Both the position numbers and the translations under genes were made by a program. This document shows, piece after piece, positions 18,515 to 25,472 of a DNA stretch of 64,000 bases. Source of the DNA: CAVRUD01 sp963724285 (GTDB lineage: Bacteria; Chloroflexota; Chloroflexia; Thermomicrobiales; UBA6265); the NCBI GenBank assembly GCA_963724285.1, contig CAVRUD010000012.1, positions 1 to 64,000 on the forward strand. Direction: 5' to 3'. How positions within the stretch are numbered: position 1 is the stretch's first letter; each line of letters starts with the position of its first letter. The notes beneath the pieces are model-generated. The model was not told the DNA's origin. It made no database searches and saw only the letters and a list, made by a program, of their open reading frames with translations.

Positions 18515-18849
18515 CGCCGCGGCGTGGGGAAATCTGGCTTGTCGATCTCGATCCTTCCCGCGGACGGGAACAGGCCGGCGTTCGGCCTGCCCTAGTTGTC
18601 TCGGTCGATCTCCTCAACTCCGGCCCGAGCCAGCTCGCAATGATCGTTCCGCTGACCCGCCGCGACCGAGACGTCCCAGCGCACGTCGCCATCATCCCGC
18701 CAGAGGGCGGCCTCGCGGCAAAGTCGTTTGTCCTCACCGACCAACTCCGCACGGTCACCCATGAGCGCCTACTCCGACGGCTTGGGGCCGTCGAACCGGC
18801 AACGCTGAGTGCCACGTTGGACTGGGTGAGCCGTTTCCTCGGACTGTAG
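18505..18849 (+). CDS. MazF/PemK-family mRNA interferase toxin
   Basis: A 114-residue toxin beginning at GTG 18505 (VVTPRRGEIWLVDLDPSRG). It carries RPALVVSVDLLN, MIVPLTRRDRDVPAHV, PPEGGLAAKSFVLTDQLRTV and HERLLRRLG in the order of the MazF fold, and keeps the Arg of RGREQ and the Thr of LRTV that contribute to the RNase site. Intact. It is clearly paralogous to the toxin at 12116, but the divergence is large, so the two modules are not a recent duplication. Confidence 0.88.
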   Translation: MVVTPRRGEIWLVDLDPSRGREQAGVRPALVVSVDLLNSGPSQLAMIVPLTRRDRDVPAHVAIIPPEGGLAAKSFVLTDQLRTVTHERLLRRLGAVEPATLSATLDWVSRFLGL

Positions 18850-18917
18850 CGCGCTCGTCGGTCGGCCGACCAGAGCGGCCGCGTCTCTGATCTCCCAGGG
18901 TACTGAACGGAGGGAAG

Positions 18918-19522
18918 ATGCCCAACGCGTTCGCCCAGTTCTTCCGAAGTGCCGAACCGGCGCGAGACAACTATCTATCGCGTCTGTTCGCATTCTTTGC
19001 CGAGGACATCGTTCGCGCCTGGTGCTCATACCCACTCGCGCGCTACGAGGATTTGGGTCGCCCGACTCTTCTCGGTCAAGGCGAAACCCGTGGCCACACG
19101 CTCGACTTCACGCTCAGGAAGCGAGAGACAGGCGTTCCATTAGTTGCAGAGCTTAAGAGCGAGCTCGCGCATGAAGGTTATCGATACCTCACGCTCGCAG
19201 ACCCGAGCCAACTGCTGCACCACTCCGGTAAGCCAGCCTTCGCGAAACTACTGCAGGTGGCCAGAGACCAACATCGATGACCGTTCGGCTTTCCTCCAAG
19301 CCGATTGAGGTCGGGGGAGCGGTATTGATTTGGGGAGCCGTCACTCCCGAAGGCCGAGAAGCGGTCATGCGGCAATACGCCATCACCGACGTCCTGTCGG
19401 TTGAAGCTATGCTCGAGGATCTCCGCATCTGGGCGCCCGAAACTTGGACCGAACGGATGGCGCGCTACAGAGGTTGGACCGACGACCTGTTCGACTTTGT
19501 CCTCAACAGCCAGGTGTCTTGA
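18918..19522 (+). pseudogene. PD-(D/E)XK-type nuclease-like protein, one frameshift
   Basis: ATG 18918, preceded by GGAGGGAAG, encodes 120 codons, and a second frame from 19277 gives 81 more; the two overlap by ATGA. One missing base near 19265 (GACCAACATCG where an extra C would read DPTSMTV) joins them into about 200 residues, which I prefer. LDFTLRKRETGVPLVAELKSE matches the D...ExK core of restriction-endonuclease-like folds, and the second half has the regular pattern KPIEVGGAVLIWGAVTPEGR. Function unknown; it follows the toxin gene by 68 bp on the same strand. A genuine two-gene overlap is the alternative. Confidence 0.6.
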
Positions 19523-19549
19523 TCTGCTCGACGAGATCCCGAACCGCCC

Positions 19550-20215
19550 CTACAACCGGTCCGCAAACGCATCGCGCAGCTTGCGCAGGGCCTGGTGGAC
19601 ATTGGTCCGGGCCGCGCCTTCCGTGCAACCCAGAGCCGTCGCAACGTCGTCGTAGCCCAGGCCGTGGAACTTGCGCAGGACCAGGGCGATCCGCTGCTTG
19701 GGCGGAAGGTGTTCGACGAACACCTTGATCTCCTGGAGGAGGTCGCGGGCATCGAGCCCGGCGGCGTGGTCGGTCTCGGCAACCGCCACCTCGAAGTTGA
19801 GTTGCTCCCCGAGGAAATCGAGCGAATCGATCCGATCGAACTTGCGCCGGCCGGAGAGGAACGTGTTGCTGGCGATCCGGTAGAGCCAGGCGCGGCAGTT
19901 CGAGTTGGGTTGGAGCCGGTCGAACGCGCGAAAGGCCTTCAGCATCGTCTCCTGAAAGAGGTCGTCGGCGTCTGGCTGGTTGCCCGTGAGCCGGAGGGCG
20001 AAGCGGTAGATCTCCGCCTCGTGCCAGTCGAGGACATCGGCAAAGGCGGGCTGCGGCGCGGGCGTGGCGGCTGGCTCGGGGAGATCGTGGGAGGTGGTGG
20101 TGGTCGCGCCGATCGAAAGCGGGCCCACAGCGCCGGCTGCCGCCGGCTGTGGGCCAGGGATCAACGCGCCATCGACGTTTGGGTTGCTCGGGAGGGACTC
20201 AAGGGTTGCGGCCAT
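19550..20215 (-). CDS. RNA polymerase sigma factor, ECF/sigma-70 family
   Basis: A 221-residue sigma factor. After a Pro/Ala/Thr-rich leader of about 60 residues, region 2 reads EIYRFALRLTGNQPDADDLFQETMLKAFRAFDRL and NCRAWLYRIASNTFL (promoter -10 recognition), and region 4 reads LPPKQRIALVLRKFHGLGYDDVATALGCTEGAARTNVHQALRKLRDAF (-35 recognition). The linker has no extra domain. No anti-sigma gene is adjacent. Its upstream region (20216-20672) is shared with two TetR genes and carries an 18-bp palindrome at 20287 that recurs before the first TetR gene, so repression by that TetR is likely. Confidence 0.9.
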   Translation of the reverse strand: MAATLESLPSNPNVDGALIPGPQPAAAGAVGPLSIGATTTTSHDLPEPAATPAPQPAFADVLDWHEAEIYRFALRLTGNQPDADDLFQETMLKAFRAFDRLQPNSNCRAWLYRIASNTFLSGRRKFDRIDSLDFLGEQLNFEVAVAETDHAAGLDARDLLQEIKVFVEHLPPKQRIALVLRKFHGLGYDDVATALGCTEGAARTNVHQALRKLRDAFADRL

Positions 20216-20286
20216 CGGCGGCTCCTATCTCGGTGACCCGACGCGGTACCGGAACGGAGTGTTCCATTCCGTAGCGCATCGTACCA

Positions 20287-20304
20287 GAACGGAGCATTCC
20301 GTTC
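20287..20304. promoter_or_regulatory. TetR operator candidate, site 1 (sigma side)
   Basis: GAACGGAGCATTCCGTTC: perfect 7-bp arms around GCAT, 71 bp before the sigma factor ATG. It shares the GAACG/CGTTC half-sites with the two sites in front of the TetR gene. Confidence 0.65.
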
Positions 20305-20609
20305 AAGTACCGAGATCGGCTGTCCTCTTGGCTGTCCTCGGCGGCGTCTTCCGCGTCCTACGTGCCGCTGCAGTGCCGGCGCCGGGCACCAGCGGGACAA
20401 CACGTCTGTGTTGGGATGACCAGACATTTCTCGAACATTCTGCCTGCGCCGCGAGTTTCATTGATATGAAAGCCCACCGCCCGGTACCTGCAACGGTCGT
20501 GGTGGGACGAGTGACCGCACGCCCGGTGGGAACCGGGGCAGGCATGCCGATCGTTGGATGTGCTGGGATCGAAGAGAATCGCTGAAATCCGGCGGTCGAC
20601 CAGGAGAAA

Positions 20610-20627
20610 GAACGAATGGTTCCGTTC
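20610..20627. promoter_or_regulatory. TetR operator candidate, site 2
   Basis: GAACGAATGGTTCCGTTC: one mismatch between arms. It lies 16 bp before site 3 and 46 bp before the TetR ATG at 20673. Confidence 0.6.
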
Positions 20628-20642
20628 CGCAAAAAATTAGCA

Positions 20643-20660
20643 GAACGGAATAGTTCGTTC
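20643..20660. promoter_or_regulatory. TetR operator candidate, site 3, overlapping the promoter
   Basis: GAACGGAATAGTTCGTTC: one mismatch between arms, ending 12 bp before the TetR ATG. The sequence TACACT at 20667 is a plausible -10 element only a few bases from the ATG, and there is no Shine-Dalgarno, so the mRNA may be leaderless with the operator lying over the promoter. Confidence 0.6.
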
Positions 20661-20672
20661 AAGTGCTACACT

Positions 20673-21371
20673 ATGCATATGGATGCTCCTATCGAAACGA
20701 CACCGGCACGAACTTCGCGCCAGGCGCAGGCTGCCGCGAACGACCAGCGGATCATCGAGGCTGCCCGCGCCGTCTTCCTCGCCGATCCCAACGCTCCCAT
20801 CTCCGCCATCGCCGAGCGCGCCGGCGTCGGCATCGCCGCGCTCTACCGCCGCTACCCCAGCAAGGAAGAGCTGATCAGGCGGATCTACCACGAGAACCAG
20901 CAACTCATCATGGACGAGGCCGAGGCAGCCCTCGCCGCCGACGGTGACCCCTGGGAGATCTTTTGCCGCTTCATCCACCGCGGCCTCGATGTCGGCGGCG
21001 GCTCGTTCTCGCTCCGCTTCCCCGGTGCCTTCGCCTTTACCGGCGAGCTGGAGCGACTGGGCCGCGATCTGGACAACGCCATGCGAGCGCTGATGGTCCG
21101 AACGCAGGAGGCCGGCGTCCTCCGCCCCGACTTCGGGCCGGGGGATCTGCAATGGACCTGGGTGTCTGCCCAGGCCATCCAGGTCCGCGATGAGCGCCGG
21201 ACCAGCGAGCTGCGTCACCGCTACCTGGCCATCCTGCTGGACGGCCTGCATACCCGCGCCGCAACGCCCTTGCCCGGACCGGTCCCGACCGGCGTGGAGT
21301 ACGAGGAGTACTGGGAGCGGCGCCGGGTCACCGACGCCCGGCCCGGAGCGCGCTCGCCCGCCGCCCCATGA
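20673..21371 (+). CDS. TetR/AcrR family transcriptional regulator
   Basis: A 232-residue regulator. The DNA-binding domain spans residues 20-65: RIIEAARAVFLADPNAPISAIAERAGVGIAALYRRYPSKEELI, with the recognition helix VGIAALYRRYPSKE typical of TetR. The C-terminal ligand domain is helical (EAEAALAADGDPWEIFCRF) and the protein ends in a basic tail. ATG 20673 has no Shine-Dalgarno; a -10-like TACACT close upstream suggests a leaderless transcript. It is the first of two tandem TetR paralogs (13 bp apart) facing the sigma factor gene. The palindromes at 20610 and 20643 imply autoregulation. Ligand unknown. Confidence 0.88.
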   Translation: MHMDAPIETTPARTSRQAQAAANDQRIIEAARAVFLADPNAPISAIAERAGVGIAALYRRYPSKEELIRRIYHENQQLIMDEAEAALAADGDPWEIFCRFIHRGLDVGGGSFSLRFPGAFAFTGELERLGRDLDNAMRALMVRTQEAGVLRPDFGPGDLQWTWVSAQAIQVRDERRTSELRHRYLAILLDGLHTRAATPLPGPVPTGVEYEEYWERRRVTDARPGARSPAAP

Positions 21372-21384
21372 TGGAGCAGTGACC

Positions 21385-22062
21385 ATGAACGCCCCCTCTC
21401 CGCAACCGGCCCCGCTCAGCGGCCGTCGTGCCGAGGCCGCCCGCAACGATGCCCGCATCCTCGAGGCCGCCCGCGAGGTCTTCCTGGGCGACCCCGGCGC
21501 GCCGATCGCCGCCGTCGCCGAGCGGGCCGGCGTCGGCGTTGCCTCCCTCTACCGCCGCTACCCGAGTAAGGAGGATCTGCTCCAGCGGCTCTTCCTCGAG
21601 TCCAACCGCCGCGGCCTCGCCGAGACCGAGGCGGCCCTCGCCGACGATGGCGAGCCCTGGGAGGTCTTCTGCCGTTACATGCACCGGCGCCTGGATGCCG
21701 GTGAGGGCGCCCTCTCCCTCAACATCCCGGTCACCTTCACGATCACCGACGAACACCGCGGCATCGTCCAGACCGCGCGCGTGTTAATGCAGCGGCTCGT
21801 GGACCGGACCCAGCAGGCCGGAGCCCTTCGCCCCGACGTCGAGATTGGCGATATTGGTTGGCTCTTCGTGCCGCTCCAGGCGATTGAAACCGGCGACCCG
21901 ATCCGCAACCGCGAGCTGCGCCACCGCCACCTGGCCATCCTGCTGGACGGCCTCCACACAGGATCGACCGCGCCGCTGCCCGGTCCTCCCCCCGGCTGGG
22001 ACGAGTTCGGCGAATTCTGGGAGGACGTTGTCCCTATCGCCCCGGCCGCGAAGAGAACCTGA
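21385..22062 (+). CDS. TetR/AcrR family transcriptional regulator, tandem paralog
   Basis: A 225-residue paralog of the preceding protein, 13 bp downstream. The two share RILEAAREVFLGDPGAPIA and VGVASLYRRYPSKEDLLQRL almost residue for residue, then EAALADDGEPWEVFCRYMH, and the C-terminal RNRELRHRHLAILLDGLHT. The recognition helices are nearly identical, so both could bind the same GAACG operators, while the ligand domains differ (FSLRFPGAFAF versus LSLNIPVTFTI). Translational coupling is likely. No structural gene under their joint control is adjacent except the divergent sigma factor. Confidence 0.88.
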   Translation: MNAPSPQPAPLSGRRAEAARNDARILEAAREVFLGDPGAPIAAVAERAGVGVASLYRRYPSKEDLLQRLFLESNRRGLAETEAALADDGEPWEVFCRYMHRRLDAGEGALSLNIPVTFTITDEHRGIVQTARVLMQRLVDRTQQAGALRPDVEIGDIGWLFVPLQAIETGDPIRNRELRHRHLAILLDGLHTGSTAPLPGPPPGWDEFGEFWEDVVPIAPAAKRT

Positions 22063-22149
22063 CCTCACGCGGGAATCATGCGGGGGATCGCCGGCGGATG
22101 ATGTGGTCCTCTAGCCTGGATATTCACGGGTACCGCGTGGGAACGGCGG

Positions 22150-22620
22150 CGTCGTCCAGGCCCCGCCTAAAGACCCCGGGCTGAACCCGATAACCCCCCT
22201 GATGGAGGTTGCGGAATTGATCGGGTGTTTGCGGGGCGGTGCTGGGACGGGAGATGCCATCTCCGCTGCCGCCCAGGCCGTGAGCCGTGAGCTTTACCCA
22301 CGTCTCAGTGGCCACATGAGGTCGCGCGAAAACCGTGCCGGAATCTCGGGAACATCGCGTCGCCGCTCGCCACCAACCAGGGTGCCCATGTTCCCCGGCA
22401 TACCGCGCCGTTCTGGAGATGTGGGTAAAGGTCACGGCTCACGACCCGGGCGACCAGGGCGGCGGCGGCGCTCCAAAAAACCCGCGATTAATTCCGCAAC
22501 CTCCAAAAGGGGGCTGCCACGCCCGGGCTCTATTCGGATCTCTCCGGCTTTCGCGCCGGGTGGCAGCCGGCTTTAGCCGGGTTATTTCACTCAGCCCGGG
22601 GTCTTTAGCCCCGGGCGACG
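22150..22620. repeat. dispersed repeat family 1, copy D, interrupted
   Basis: The left part (22150-22202) reads GCCTAAAGACCCCGGGCTGA and ATAACCCCCCTGA; the right part (22506-22620) reads AAAGGGGGCTGCCACGCC through GCTTTAGCCGGGTTAT to a complete GGGCGACG end. Removing 22203-22505 rebuilds a normal family-1 copy (compare copies A and C). The insertion is a family-2 element. Confidence 0.8.
22203..22505. repeat. dispersed repeat family 2, full-length insertion (303 bp)
   Basis: The ends TGGAGGTTGCGGAATTGATC (22203) and the complement of TGGAGGTTGCGGAATTAATC (ending 22505) are terminal inverted repeats of about 22 bp with one mismatch. Inside, 22280-22305 and 22418-22443 are a second inverted pair (GTGAGCTTTACCCACG / GTGGGTAAAGGTCAC). 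It has no transposase and is a non-autonomous, strongly palindromic element inserted into family-1 copy D. Confidence 0.8.
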
Positions 22621-22779
22621 CCCGCACGGCGGCCGGCTATCGCCGCGGCGTCCGCCACCGGGCATAGCCGCAGCGCGGCGCCCCGCATCGACCCCGGGCG
22701 ACGGGCACGCGGCGTGCCGTTGGCCGCCGCCGTGTGCCCCAGGCAACGTTGAGTCCGCCCCAGGGTTCCGCACCGCGCG
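22621..22779. other. short intergenic tail, repeat debris
   Basis: GCCCGGGGTCTTTAGCCCCGGGCGACGCCC at the left is continued by further CCCCGGGCGACG pieces (22690), suggesting degenerate family-1 end fragments. No gene is supported. Confidence 0.4.
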
Positions 22780-23328
22780 CTAGGCGAAAATATCCGCCAC
22801 CGACAAACTGAACCCAGGGAACACATCTCCCCCGTCCAGCGTGTCATCCTCACCAAACACGACCGGCTCCGCCCCAAGCGCGTAAACCGTCACCGTCCGC
22901 TTCTCCGGCGCCACGTACCAGAGCAACGGCACCCCCGCCGCCTGGTACCGCCGGATCTTGTCCTGAATATCCGCCCGCCGATCACCCGGCGAAACAACCT
23001 CGACCGCGAAATCCGGCGGCATACGCGAGATCCGGTCGTGCTCCTCCGGTGGCGGCATCCGCTCCGTCCGGATGAAGGAAACGTCCGGCTTAACGACCGT
23101 GTCGGGATTGCGCGAGAGCACGAACTGCGTGTCCGACGTAAAAACGCGGCCAAGCCGATGGCGCTTGACATGGGCGTAGAGCGGACCAAAGACCTCGCCC
23201 CCGACGTATCCGTGACGCACGCTCATACCGGGGTGTTCCCGCGGCACGCCATCGAAGAGCTCAAAGTCCGTACCGTCATCCCCCATCGTCTCCAGCTCTT
23301 CGACGGTCATCAGCCGTGTTGCGACCAT
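22780..23328 (-). CDS. Uma2 family endonuclease-like protein
   Basis: A 182-residue Uma2 (DUF820) protein with a PD-(D/E)XK restriction-endonuclease fold. Motifs: N-terminal MTVEELETMGDDGTDFELFDG, the core VVKPDVSFIR (catalytic Asp), MPPDFAVEVVSPGDR (D...ExV for the second metal ligand) and the helix KIRRYQAAGVPLLWYV followed by RTVTVYALG. Uma2 genes are numerous in Chloroflexota and cyanobacteria, and their biological role is unclear. It ends ADIFA like the next gene, 20 bp upstream, so this is a tandem duplicate pair, probably one operon. Confidence 0.87.
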   Translation of the reverse strand: MVATRLMTVEELETMGDDGTDFELFDGVPREHPGMSVRHGYVGGEVFGPLYAHVKRHRLGRVFTSDTQFVLSRNPDTVVKPDVSFIRTERMPPPEEHDRISRMPPDFAVEVVSPGDRRADIQDKIRRYQAAGVPLLWYVAPEKRTVTVYALGAEPVVFGEDDTLDGGDVFPGFSLSVADIFA

Positions 23329-23348
23329 AGCCAGTCCCTCGTTTCCTG

Positions 23349-23906
23349 TTAGGCGAAGATGTCCGCAACGGGAAGGCGGAAGCCTGGGATCACATCGCCG
23401 CCGTCGAGGACATCACCCTCGCGCAGGGTTCGTGGCTCCTGCCCGGCGGCGTAGACGGTGACGGTGCGGGCGCGGGGCTGGACGAGCCAGACGAGCGACA
23501 CCCCGGCTCGCTGATAGAGGGCGATCTTTTCGCGAATCTCACCGATGCGGTTAGTCGGGGAGAGGACCTCGACGGCAAAGTCCGGTGCCAGCGGCATGAA
23601 TCGCACGCGCACCGACTCAGGTGGAAGCCGATCCGACCGGACGAATGCGACATCAGGCATGACGACCGTGTCTGGATCGCGGAAGAGGATGAAGTGGGCG
23701 TCCGACGGGTAGACCCGGCCCAGGCGGTGGGCACGGACATGGGCGTGCAACGGGCTGCTGATTTCGAGCTGAACCTCCCCGTGACGCCCGCCCATGCGCT
23801 CCGTCTCCCGCACCACGCCGTCGTATAGCTCGAGGAGTTTGATCTCCGAGCCCATCGCTTCCAGATCTTCCGCGGTCAACAGGCGGGTGGGGTAGGTAAT
23901 GGCCAT
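23349..23906 (-). CDS. Uma2 family endonuclease-like protein, tandem paralog
   Basis: A 185-residue Uma2 protein starting at ATG 23906. It has LTAEDLEAMGSEIKLLELYDG, VVMPDVAFVRSDRLPP, APDFAVEVLSPTNR with the catalytic D..E pair, KIALYQRAGVSLVWLVQPRARTVTVY and the terminal GGDVIPGFRLPVADIFA. It shares the whole layout, including the last residues, with the gene at 22780, but the middles have diverged considerably. It is the first gene of the pair; GGAGTTTGCCACCG precedes the ATG. Confidence 0.87.
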   Translation of the reverse strand: MAITYPTRLLTAEDLEAMGSEIKLLELYDGVVRETERMGGRHGEVQLEISSPLHAHVRAHRLGRVYPSDAHFILFRDPDTVVMPDVAFVRSDRLPPESVRVRFMPLAPDFAVEVLSPTNRIGEIREKIALYQRAGVSLVWLVQPRARTVTVYAAGQEPRTLREGDVLDGGDVIPGFRLPVADIFA

Positions 23907-24281
23907 CGGTGGCAAACTCCTGTGCGGCGGGGTGCGTTGCCCAATCATACCCCCTGAGGGTGCGCCAGCCGGCCCGTCATCTCTGCCCGATTGGGCGCCC
24001 GATATTCCGCCACGGCCCTGTTCCTGCGGTACAATGACCCGTATGGGGCGGGAGCGTTTTCGCGCATCCCGCCAAACATTGTGCCGGGACGATGGGGAAC
24101 GGTGTAGCACCTGGCCTCACCCCTCGCCGACCGGCACACGAGAACGCTCCGGCTGCTCGCCGCGTGTTCTCCATCACGTCGCCCCAGGCGGCCTTTGGGC
24201 CGGACGATCGTTGGGGACGTGCACTACCTGTCCGGGCGCGGCTGTGTGGTCGCTGCCCCCCGCATCGCGAGAGGCCAGCTC
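23907..24281. other. divergent control region between Uma2 and pyruvate dehydrogenase operons
   Basis: 375 bp with no supported gene. A -10-like TACAAT lies at 24030 on the plus strand, 250 bp before E1alpha; no convincing -35 goes with it. No riboswitch-like fold was recognised. Confidence 0.35.
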
Positions 24282-25376
24282 ATGGCGACCACCCAAACGA
24301 AGGGTAAGAAAGGACGCGGCGGCACATCCGCCGCTGGCGTAGCTACGAACGGAGCGTCCCCCGAGAACGGGACGCAGCACGATATCTCCCCCGAGGCATT
24401 GGGCCTCGATGCGGAGACCCTGCTCGGCTTCTACCGCTCGATGGTCCAGATCCGGCTCTTCGAGGAGGCCGCCCAGCGCTCCTTCCGCCGCGGCAAGATC
24501 GGAGGATACCTCCACGTCTATTCCGGCCAGGAGGCCGTCGCCACCGGGTTCCTCTCCACCTACCAACCCGGGGACCGGGCCATCACCGCCTACCGCGATC
24601 ACGCCCACGCCATCCTGATGGGAGCCGACCCCAAGACGGTGATGGCCGAGCTCTTCGGCCGGGGCACCGGCCTGGTCAAGGGCAAGGGCGGCTCGATGCA
24701 CCTCTTCGACGAGCCCAACGGCATGATGGGGGGCTACGGCATCGTCGGTGGCCACATCCCCCTCGGCGTCGGCATGGCCTACGCCCAGCGCTACCAGGGC
24801 TCCGACAACATCACCCAGCTCTACCTCGGCGACGGCGCGATCCACAACGCCGCCTTCCACGAGGCCGCCAACCTGTCCGGCCTCTGGGGCCGGGACGGTC
24901 TCAACCCCTGCCTCTTCATTATTGAGAACAACCAGTACGGCATGGGCACCAGCGTCGAGCGGGCGACCGCGATGACCGACCTGGCCGCCAAGTTCGACTC
25001 CTACGCGATCGCGCACGAGAAGGTCGACGGCATGGACCTCCTTGCCGTCCTCGAGTGCGCACGCCGGATCACGGCCCAGGTCCGCGAGACCGGCCAGCCC
25101 TACGCCGTCGAAGCGCTGACCTATCGCCTCGTGCCCCATGGCGCCGGCGACTTCTTCGAGAAGTACCGCACGAAGGAAGAGGTCGCCGAGTGGCGCAAGC
25201 GCGACCCGATCGGCATGCTGGAGCACAAGATCGTCGAGTCCGGCATGGCCGAGGAAGAGCAGATCGAAGCGATCCGCGACGAAGCGCGCCAGGCCGTTGA
25301 CGAGATCGTGACGTTCGCCGACGAAAGCCCCGAACCCGACCTCAGCGAGCTCTATACCGACGTCTACGCAGAATAG
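24282..25376 (+). CDS. pdhA: pyruvate dehydrogenase E1 component, alpha subunit
   Basis: A 364-residue thiamine-diphosphate enzyme subunit; ATG 24282 follows GAGAGG by 7 nt. A variable leader of about 40 residues (KGKKGRGG, then Asn/Gly-rich) precedes the conserved LLGFYRSMVQIRLFEEA. Key motifs are GGYLHVYSGQEA, ITAYRDHAHAI, GKGGSMHLF and the TPP-binding GDGAIHNAAFHEA with IIENNQYGMG about 30 residues on. The phosphorylation-loop region reads AHGAGD-like YRLVPHGAGDFFEKYRT. With the beta subunit at 25473 and E2 at 26587 it forms the pyruvate (or branched-chain/acetoin-type 2-oxo acid) dehydrogenase complex making acyl-CoA in the cytoplasm. No E3 gene is in the window. Confidence 0.92.
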   Translation: MATTQTKGKKGRGGTSAAGVATNGASPENGTQHDISPEALGLDAETLLGFYRSMVQIRLFEEAAQRSFRRGKIGGYLHVYSGQEAVATGFLSTYQPGDRAITAYRDHAHAILMGADPKTVMAELFGRGTGLVKGKGGSMHLFDEPNGMMGGYGIVGGHIPLGVGMAYAQRYQGSDNITQLYLGDGAIHNAAFHEAANLSGLWGRDGLNPCLFIIENNQYGMGTSVERATAMTDLAAKFDSYAIAHEKVDGMDLLAVLECARRITAQVRETGQPYAVEALTYRLVPHGAGDFFEKYRTKEEVAEWRKRDPIGMLEHKIVESGMAEEEQIEAIRDEARQAVDEIVTFADESPEPDLSELYTDVYAE

Positions 25377-25450
25377 GCGTTCGGCGTTCGGCGTTCGGCG
25401 TTCGGGACGACAAACGGTCTCCGAACGCCGAACGCCGAACGCCGAACGCC
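25376..25450. repeat. inverted arrays of a 7-bp repeat between pdhA and pdhB
   Basis: Four tandem GGCGTTC units (25376-25403, sharing the G of the pdhA stop) are mirrored by four GAACGCC units (25423-25450) around a 19-nt loop, a perfect 28-bp stem. It lies 22 bp before the pdhB start. A transcript would form a very stable hairpin between the E1alpha and E1beta cistrons. Confidence 0.95.
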
Positions 25451-25472
25451 CCCGTCAGGGGACATACCGTCA

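Larger units (their letters stand above)
20216..20672. other. divergent control region between sigma factor and TetR genes
   Basis: 457 bp with no supported gene. It holds three related 18-bp palindromes (20287, 20610, 20643) and a looser relative at 20252 (GAACGGAGTGTTCC). The middle 300 bp show nothing I can name. Confidence 0.6.

Noticed and set aside
24174..25226. Long antisense open frame opposite pdhA (minus strand, about 350 codons)
   Set aside because: It is a codon-bias shadow of the E1alpha gene: its composition is biased, there is no ribosome site and no domain.
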